From Elusimicrobiota bacterium (GTDB lineage Bacteria > Elusimicrobiota > Elusimicrobia > UBA1565 > UBA9628): DNA of 64,000 nt. The stretch is taken from assembly GCA_016218545.1 (NCBI GenBank), contig JACRDQ010000046.1, forward strand, positions 117,330 to 181,329. Reading direction: 5' to 3'. Position numbers and translations under genes: made by a program. This document shows positions 59,068-64,000 of the stretch, piece by piece; within the stretch, counting starts at the first letter, position 1; each line of letters starts with the position of its first letter. The notes under the pieces are model-generated. The model saw only the letters and a program-made list of their open reading frames with translations, made no database searches and was not told the DNA's origin.

Positions 59068-60791
59068 AAGGCTCCTCCTGGCGTCTCGGGGAAGCCCTGC
59101 GGGTCGCCCATGTCTGCAGGGTCTTCGATCCGGGCGCCTGCGCCCTGCTCGCGGTCTACTATCTCCTCACCCCGCTGAGCGCCGTCCTCGACGGCGCGAG
59201 TTGGCTGCTCCTGATCCGGGTCTTCACGGCTCCCGGAGCCGCCGGGGCCGCCCCGGCCGCGGGCTCCATCGATCCTTGGCTGACCCGCCTGGGCCTGCCG
59301 CTCGAGCCCGGGTTCCTGCTCAAAGCCACGGTGGCCATGTTCGCGGTCAAGGCGGCCGTGACGGTCGGCTTGGCCGGGCTGGAGGGCGTCCTCCAGGCGA
59401 ACATCCGGCGCCGCCTCCAGGAGAAGTGCTTCGGGAACCTCATGCGTGGGCGTTGGGACGTCATGCGCCTCGACAACGTGGGCCGCTGGGTGGGGTCCCT
59501 GACCGAGGAAGCCGCCTCCTTCGCGAAGTACCTCATGTCCCTCGTCCACTCGGTCTACGCCCTGGCCGCCTTCCTCATCCTCGGCGCCATGGCCTTCGCC
59601 GTCGAGCCGCGCGTCACCATGCTCATGGGAGGAGTCGGCGCCGCGGCCTGGCTCGGCCTCAAGTACATCTACGCGGGCCAGGTCCGGCAGTCCCGCCGGA
59701 TGGTGGAGGCGAGGCAAGGCTTCGTTTCCGACATCACGGAACGTCTCGAGGGCCTCTTCCAGATCAAGGCCGCGGGGGAGATCGCCCCTTATCTCCGCAC
59801 GGGCCTTCGCCGGCAGGACGAGATGGTCCATGCCGAGGTCTCCATCGGCTGGCTGGCCGGGATCCTGACCGCCTTCAACGCCATCCTGCTCTGCCTCGTG
59901 CTCGTCGCCTACAACCTCTTCGAGTCCCTGGCCGGCGGCGGCAGCCCGGCCGGGATCGGCGCCCTGGGGAGCGTGGGCGTGCTGGGCTTCCGGGCCATCT
60001 CCCAGCTCAACTTCCTCATCGCGGCCATGGGGAACCTGACCCGGCTGGCGGGCTCCCTCGACCCGATGCTCAAGCTCGCCTCCATCCCTCCGGAATCCCA
60101 AAAGAGCCCCCTGCCCGAGCCGCTCTCCGAGATCCGCCTCGAAGGGGTCGGCTACGCCTACGGCGGCAAGCCCGTGCTGCGGGACCAGACCTTCACGGTC
60201 GCCCCGGGCCGCATCTTCCTCGTCACCGGGCCATCGGGCTCGGGGAAGACCACGCTCGCCAACCTCCTCTCCGGCATCTGTGAGCCCTCCCAAGGGTCCG
60301 TCCTATATATCGGAGCTTCAGGCGCGGCCTTCGACTCACGCCGGCACCATCCCAGGATCGGCTACGTGACCCAGGACGTCCGGCTCTTCACCGGCAGCAT
60401 CCGGGAGAACCTCGACCCCTGGGGCAAGGTCCCCGACGACGCGCTCCGGGCGTGCCTGAAGGACACGGACGCAGCCGCCTTCGTCGACGCCTTGGGCGGC
60501 CTCGACGCCCTCATCGCGGAAGGAGGCCGCTCGCTCTCCGGCGGCGAGCGGCGGCGCCTGGCCATCGCCCGGGCCCTGGCCCAGCGCTGCGACTGCCTCG
60601 TCCTCGACGAGGTCACCAGCGGCCTCGACAACCGCAACAAGGCCGAGCTCCTCGAGACCATCGGCAGGCTGGCCGGCCGCGTCCTCATCGTCGCCATCGC
60701 CCACGACACCCCGACCTACGGCGCCGTGGACAAGACCCTCTTCGAACTCTCCCCGCTCGACGCTCCCAGGGCGGAAGGCAGGCCTTCATGA
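59064..60791 (+). CDS. ABC transporter, fused permease and ATPase (exporter type)
   Basis: A 575-residue half-transporter. Residues 15-330 contain about six membrane helices of a type I exporter; residues 345-560 are the ATPase with Walker A GPSGSGKTT (about 389), signature LSGGERRR (490) and Walker B CLVLDE (510). Such proteins flip lipid-linked glycans or export glycolipids (PglK/MsbA-like). It overlaps the LegC gene and the SDR gene by 4 bp, so it is co-made with the sugar pathway. The cargo is probably a lipid-linked oligosaccharide. Confidence 0.88.
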   Translation: MKGSSWRLGEALRVAHVCRVFDPGACALLAVYYLLTPLSAVLDGASWLLLIRVFTAPGAAGAAPAAGSIDPWLTRLGLPLEPGFLLKATVAMFAVKAAVTVGLAGLEGVLQANIRRRLQEKCFGNLMRGRWDVMRLDNVGRWVGSLTEEAASFAKYLMSLVHSVYALAAFLILGAMAFAVEPRVTMLMGGVGAAAWLGLKYIYAGQVRQSRRMVEARQGFVSDITERLEGLFQIKAAGEIAPYLRTGLRRQDEMVHAEVSIGWLAGILTAFNAILLCLVLVAYNLFESLAGGGSPAGIGALGSVGVLGFRAISQLNFLIAAMGNLTRLAGSLDPMLKLASIPPESQKSPLPEPLSEIRLEGVGYAYGGKPVLRDQTFTVAPGRIFLVTGPSGSGKTTLANLLSGICEPSQGSVLYIGASGAAFDSRRHHPRIGYVTQDVRLFTGSIRENLDPWGKVPDDALRACLKDTDAAAFVDALGGLDALIAEGGRSLSGGERRRLAIARALAQRCDCLVLDEVTSGLDNRNKAELLETIGRLAGRVLIVAIAHDTPTYGAVDKTLFELSPLDAPRAEGRPS

Positions 60792-61693
60792 GCACCACCC
60801 AGACCATCCTCCTCACCGGCTCGACCGGGCTCCTCGGCAAAGGCGTGGAGGAGACCGTGCCCAAGGGCTGGCGCATCCTGGGCATCCACCAGCGGGACTA
60901 CGCGGTCGCCGGGTCGCGCATCCGTCACCTTCCCCTCGACATCCGCGACAAGAGCCTCGTGGACAAGCTCTTCGCCCGCCGCCGCTTCGCCGCCGTGGTG
61001 CACGCGGGCGGCATCGCCAGCGTGGATTACGTCGAGAACCACTACGCCGAGAGCCTCGAGTCCAACATCGTGGGCACCCTCAACGTGAGCTCGGCCTGCC
61101 GGCGCGCCGGGACGCACCTCATCTACGTGTCCACCAACGCGGTCTTCGACGGCAAGGCCGCCCCCTACCGCGAGACCGCGCCGGTGCGCCCCGTGAACAA
61201 GTACGGCCGCATCAAGGTCGAGTGCGAGCGGCTCGTGACGGAAACCAACCCCGGCTGCACCATCGTGCGGCCCATCCTCATGTACGGCTGGAACCACGTG
61301 GTCACCCGGCCCAACACCGCGACCTGGATCTACGACAAGCTCCTGCGCGGGGAGCGCATCCACATGGTGACCGACGTCTTCGAGAACCCCCTCTTCAACC
61401 TGCAGTGCGGCCGGGCCGTGTGGGCCGCGGTCCGCAAGAAGCCGCAGGGCGTGGTCCACGTGGCCGGCAAGGACAAGGTCAACCGCTGGCAGTTCGCCCT
61501 CAAGGTGGCGCAGGTCTTCGGCCTCGACGCCAAGCTCGTGACCCCGGTGAAGAGCTCCTTCTTCCCGGGCATCGCGCCCAGGCCCAGGAACACCACCCTC
61601 GCCACCGAGCGGATGAGGCGCGAGCTCGGCGTAGCGCCCATGACCCTGGAGGAGGGACTCCTCCACATGAGATCCGCCATGCGGGTGCCCTAG
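60788..61693 (+). CDS. RfbD/RmlD-like SDR family NAD-dependent reductase
   Basis: A 301-residue extended SDR. LLTGSTGLLGKG at residue 8 binds the cofactor; YVSTNAVFDG and the YGRIKVECE Tyr-Lys pair form the active site. The pattern resembles dTDP-4-dehydrorhamnose reductase relatives in sugar loci. It overlaps the ABC gene by 4 bp and lies 1 bp before the glycosyltransferase. The nucleotide sugar it reduces is not known. Confidence 0.85.
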   Translation: MSTTQTILLTGSTGLLGKGVEETVPKGWRILGIHQRDYAVAGSRIRHLPLDIRDKSLVDKLFARRRFAAVVHAGGIASVDYVENHYAESLESNIVGTLNVSSACRRAGTHLIYVSTNAVFDGKAAPYRETAPVRPVNKYGRIKVECERLVTETNPGCTIVRPILMYGWNHVVTRPNTATWIYDKLLRGERIHMVTDVFENPLFNLQCGRAVWAAVRKKPQGVVHVAGKDKVNRWQFALKVAQVFGLDAKLVTPVKSSFFPGIAPRPRNTTLATERMRRELGVAPMTLEEGLLHMRSAMRVP

Positions 61694-61694
61694 G

Positions 61695-62621
61695 ATGGCG
61701 CCTGGCGCCGGCGCACGCTTCTCCGTCGTCATCCCGGCCTACAACGCGGCCTCCTTCCTCGCCGCCACCCTGGACTCCGTCCGGGCGCAGACCTTCACGG
61801 ACTACGAGGTCATCGTGGTCGACGACGGGTCCAAAGACGGCACCCACCGCGCGGCCGCGGACTACCTCTCGCGCCACGGGCTCAAGGGCCAGGCCATCCT
61901 TCAGGAGAACAAGAGGATCGCCGGAGCCCGCAACACCGGAATGCGCGCGGCGCGCGGCGAGTTCATCGCCCTGCTCGACCACGACGACTTCTGGCACCCC
62001 GAGAAGCTCAGCCTCGTGGCCCGCGAGTTCGACCTGCACCCCGGGACCGGCCTCGTCGGCCACCATATCGCGGTCACCAAGGACGGCAAGCCCGTGCGCG
62101 TCATCCGCAAGGGCCCGGCCGTCTCGGCCATGTACGAGAGCCTCCTGCTCGAGGGCAACGCGGTCTCGCCCTCGGCCGCGGTCTTCCGCAGGGACAAGGC
62201 CCTCGAGATCGGAGGCTTCCGCGAGGGGCCCGAGTACTTCACGATCGAGGACTACGACTTCTGGATGAGGCTGAGCAAGGTGGCGCCGTTCCGCTTCATC
62301 GACCGGGTCCTCTCCGAGTACCCCTTGGCCGAGACCTCGGCCTCGGCCCGTGTCGGCTTCCACCACGAGCTCCTCGAGAAGCTCCTGCGCCGGCACTTCC
62401 AGGAGCACTTCGGCCCCCAGCCCGGCCTCATGGACCGGCTCCGGATGAAACGCCGCATCGCGGCGGTCTACCGCTCGGCCTTAGGACAACTCCTCGAGAC
62501 CAAGGGCTCTCCCGCCGAGGCCCGAGAGTACGCACTCAAGATGATGGCCGAGTTCCCCCTCTCCCCCAAGAACCTCGTCCGGCTGGGCCAGTGGGGCCTG
62601 AGCCGGGTCCTTCCCCTCTAG
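61695..62621 (+). CDS. Family 2 glycosyltransferase
   Basis: A 308-residue GT-A enzyme with VVIPAYNAASFL, VVDDGSKDGTH and the metal-binding LLDHDDFWH; IEDYDFWMRL is the usual late acidic motif. It is last in the MarR-HisF-HisH-PtmE-LegC-ABC-SDR operon. Its final 15 codons lie in a 67-bp sequence that is repeated perfectly at 63332-63398, so the mobile scar begins inside its 3' end. Confidence 0.87.
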   Translation: MAPGAGARFSVVIPAYNAASFLAATLDSVRAQTFTDYEVIVVDDGSKDGTHRAAADYLSRHGLKGQAILQENKRIAGARNTGMRAARGEFIALLDHDDFWHPEKLSLVAREFDLHPGTGLVGHHIAVTKDGKPVRVIRKGPAVSAMYESLLLEGNAVSPSAAVFRRDKALEIGGFREGPEYFTIEDYDFWMRLSKVAPFRFIDRVLSEYPLAETSASARVGFHHELLEKLLRRHFQEHFGPQPGLMDRLRMKRRIAAVYRSALGQLLETKGSPAEAREYALKMMAEFPLSPKNLVRLGQWGLSRVLPL

Positions 62622-62640
62622 TCCCCGTTCAATCAGGCCG
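62574..62640 (+). repeat. 67-bp perfect direct repeat, copy 1
   Basis: Covers the last codons and stop of the GT2 gene and the last codons of the ORF6N pseudogene on the other strand. It is identical to 63332-63398, 758 bp away. The sequences diverge at once outside the repeat on both sides. Confidence 0.95.
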
Positions 62641-63135
62641 GAACCCGATCCGGCGCGGCGGTTCCCTGGGCGGGTCCATCAGTCCGCGGATGACGTCGAA
62701 GACGGTCTTGAACTGGGCATCGTAGCGTCTCTCCAGTTCAGCGAGGCGACGGGCCAGGTCCTTGTGGGCGGCCAGCAAATCGCGAAGGCGGATGAACGCT
62801 CGGACGACATGAATACTGGCGTCGACCGCTACGGGGCTGTTCAAGACGCAAGCCAGCATGACCGCCCCGTGTTCGGTGAACGCCGCCGGCAGGCTCGGAG
62901 AGAACTTCAGTCACTGGAGGTGGTCGCATTTCGCGACCACCTCCGCCTTCTCCTCTGCGGTCAATCGGAGCATGAAATCGGCCGGAAAGCGGTGCCGGTT
63001 CCGTTTGACCTGTTCGTTGAGCCGCTTGGTCGAGACCCCATAGACGGCTGCCAGGTCCGCGTCCAACATGACACGGAAACCACGGATCAGCAAGATACGC
63101 CGTTCGATGCTATCCGGCCCGACAGGAAGCCCCAT
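62629..63135 (-). pseudogene. ORF6N-domain protein gene, frameshifted
   Basis: Two reading frames together make one ORF6N protein of about 168 residues. The first (from 63135) has the domain start IRGFRVMLDADLAAVYGV and RFPADFMLRLT, ending at a stop after CDHLQ. The second continues in another frame with LKFSPSLPAAFTEHGAVML and RRIGFRPD. Adding one base near 62910 would restore the gene, so it carries a single-base deletion (or a sequencing error). ORF6N domains occur in phage and plasmid DNA-binding proteins. Confidence 0.8.
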
Positions 63136-63162
63136 GCTCTATGTACGAGCGAGGGCTGAGAA

Positions 63163-63200
63163 AGTTCCCTGCCCGACATAGGACTCGAACCCAGCGCGCC
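63163..63200 (-). other. tRNA 3'-end-like fragment
   Basis: On the minus strand GGGTTCGAGTCC resembles a T-arm with its TTCGANTC loop, followed by GTCGGGCA like an acceptor 3' strand. No matching 5' half or anticodon arm is seen and no CCA follows. Tail fragments of tRNA genes often mark integration sites, which suits the mobile genes around it. The match is short and could be chance. Confidence 0.25.
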
Positions 63201-63226
63201 CTGAGCCGTACCCGTGGCGCACCCTA

Positions 63227-63339
63227 TCAGGGACGCTGCTTGGCGAGGAAGGCGGCCACGGCCTTGGCAACGACCTGGTGGCCCGCGGGCGAGTAGGCGC
63301 CGTCCTCGAACCAGAACAGAGGCTCGGGGTTCTCGTCCG
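63227..63339 (-). pseudogene. C-terminal remnant of an SGNH/GDSL hydrolase
   Basis: About 37 codons end in WFEDGAYSPAGHQVVAKAVAAF, very like the last helix and catalytic Asp-x-x-His region of SGNH hydrolases, though the expected His is Tyr here. Upstream the frame runs into the 67-bp repeat, so the rest of the gene is gone. It is a truncated leftover, probably cut by the rearrangement that made the repeat. Confidence 0.5.
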
Positions 63340-63398
63340 GCTGGGCCAGTGGGGCCTGAGCCGGGTCCTTCCCCTCTAGTCCCCGTTCAATCAGGCCG
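63332..63398 (+). repeat. 67-bp perfect direct repeat, copy 2
   Basis: Identical to 62574-62640. This copy joins the SGNH remnant to the 3' end of the second ORF6N gene, and it carries the final codons of the GT2 gene out of context. Confidence 0.95.
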
Positions 63399-63842
63399 AA
63401 AGCCGATCCGCCTGGGAGGCTCCTTGGCTGGAGCCATGAGCTCCCGGATGGCGTCGAAAATATTGGTGATCTGCGCGTCATGCCCGACGATCCGTCGCTC
63501 CAGTTCCTGAAGCTTGGCTGCAAGCTCCTTATGGAGTGACAGGGTTTCGCGGACTTTCACGAAGACCCGCATGATGGCGACGTTCACTAGTATCGCACGC
63601 TCGCTATTGAGCACGCTGGAAAGCATCGCGATTCCCTGCTCGCTGAAAACGCATGGACGGCGTCTAAGCCCCATCTTGAAGCCCGGATTGGAGGTGCCAA
63701 TCTGGCACCTCCAATCCTCGAACTCGGGGAGACTCATCCTGAACATGAAGTCCGGCGGGAACCGCCCCAGATGGCGCTTGACTGCCCTATTCAGTTGTTT
63801 CGTTTGTACTCCATAGAGCACGGCCAAGTCACGGTCTACCAT
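63387..63842 (-). CDS. ORF6N-domain DNA-binding-like protein
   Basis: A 151-residue protein with MVDRDLAVLYGVQTKQLN, RFPPDFMFRMS, CVFSEQGIAMLSSVL and the C-terminal coiled-coil-like helix ending in RRIGFRPD. It is homologous to the frameshifted gene at 62629. The sequence upstream of the ATG still reads LVRGCRV in frame, the normal domain start, but a stop lies just before it, so the first 15-20 residues of the domain may have been lost. Base composition here is less GC-rich than in the glycan genes. Role unknown; such proteins are found in phage and mobile DNA. Confidence 0.75.
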   Translation of the reverse strand: MVDRDLAVLYGVQTKQLNRAVKRHLGRFPPDFMFRMSLPEFEDWRCQIGTSNPGFKMGLRRRPCVFSEQGIAMLSSVLNSERAILVNVAIMRVFVKVRETLSLHKELAAKLQELERRIVGHDAQITNIFDAIRELMAPAKEPPRRIGFRPD

Positions 63843-63939
63843 GACCCGGCATCCCCTGACTAGAGGTCATCTCCCATTGTTAGACGGGGTCGCGTGAATT
63901 ATTGTAGACTCGCTGCGTTCGCCGAGAGGAGCCCCTGCA

Positions 63940-64000
63940 ATGAGGGATACAGACCTATCGGCGAAAGACTGGAAGCGCATCCAACCACTGCTGCCACGCA
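63940..64000 (+). mobile_element. IS5-family transposase, start only
   Basis: The ATG at 63940, with GAGGAG upstream, opens a frame reading DLSAKDWKRIQPLLPR, the typical N-terminal helix of IS5-type transposases (consensus LTDxxWxxIxPLLP). The gene runs off the right edge after 20 codons. The AT-richer sequence from about 63880 probably holds the left end of the insertion sequence, but its inverted repeat cannot be confirmed without the right end. Confidence 0.7.

Noticed and set aside
63163..63240. A complete tRNA gene
   Set aside because: Only a T-arm-like and acceptor-like stretch is visible; no anticodon arm, D-arm or matching 5' acceptor strand could be folded.
63340..63523. N-terminal part of a 98-codon minus-strand frame as a lipase gene
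   Set aside because: This part is the 67-bp repeat and antisense ORF6N sequence; only the last 37 codons resemble an SGNH hydrolase.
1..64000. CRISPR array, rRNA genes, complete tRNA genes, replication origin
   Set aside because: No regularly spaced repeats, rRNA-like or complete tRNA-like sequences, or DnaA-box clusters were seen.

Overview
The window is a GC-rich (by eye clearly above 60%) bacterial chromosome segment that is almost wholly a surface-glycan locus. The enzyme families (pseudaminic, legionaminic and sialic acid-type pathways, Leptospira-type LIC12162 transferases, an EPS-associated MarR regulator, several cobalamin-type radical SAM proteins) point to a Gram-negative bacterium, possibly a high-GC Elusimicrobiota or similar lineage. 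The phylum is a guess; no rRNA or other marker is present. Coding density is very high, no gene-free gap exceeds 300 bp, and most co-directional neighbours overlap by 4 bp (ATGA or GTGA), which implies translational coupling. The many long reading frames opposite or out of frame with these genes are GC artefacts.

Layout. 1-10.5 kb: a partial radical SAM enzyme, a DegT aminotransferase, an MprF/AglD-type membrane protein, two YfhO-like polytopic membrane proteins, a formyltransferase, a GT2 and a B12-type radical SAM enzyme. 10.5-14.4 kb (minus): neuA-hydroxyacid dehydrogenase-neuB-neuC, a complete route from UDP-GlcNAc to a CMP-activated sialic acid-like sugar. 14.5-23.2 kb: LIC12162-type transferase, two large radical SAM proteins, two Gfo/Idh/MocA oxidoreductases and an exported seven-bladed WD40 protein. 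23.3-31.8 kb (plus): an eight-gene operon, GT2::cytidylyltransferase fusion-hydroxyacid dehydrogenase-short NeuB-FkbH-ACP-MaoC::ketoreductase-AAC(3)-like acyltransferase-DUF4910 peptidase. 31.8-36.8 kb: a small protein, two glycan transferases and a CCA-adding enzyme. 36.9-44.0 kb (plus): an operon with an acyl-adenylate ligase::aminotransferase fusion, M29-like peptidase, second ACP, methyltransferase, and an AAC(3)::DUF4910 fusion. 44.0-47.1 kb: GT-B transferase and another DUF4910 protein. 47.1-54.7 kb (minus): the pseudaminic acid operon pseB-pseC-AKR-pseF-aminotransferase-pseG-pseH::pseI. 54.9-62.6 kb (plus): MarR-type regulator, HisF/HisH paralogues, PtmE-like nucleotidyltransferase, LegC aminotransferase, ABC exporter, SDR, GT2. 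62.6-64 kb: a visibly less GC-rich mobile scar with two ORF6N genes (one frameshifted), a 67-bp perfect direct repeat, a lipase remnant, a tRNA-like fragment and the start of an IS5-type transposase.

The strongest candidate for an undescribed system is the pair of ACP-centred operons (23.3-31.8 and 36.9-44.0 kb). Each joins acyl-loading enzymes and an acyl carrier protein to an AAC(3)-type N-acyltransferase and a DUF4910 peptidase-fold protein, as adjacent genes in one and as a single fused protein in the other. The inferred role is building an unusual acyl group on ACP and transferring it to an amino sugar. The second operon and the MarR-type regulator gene share an identical operator, TGTTCA-N5-TGAACA, placed at the same offset from the -10 box, which suggests that the regulator controls itself and that operon.
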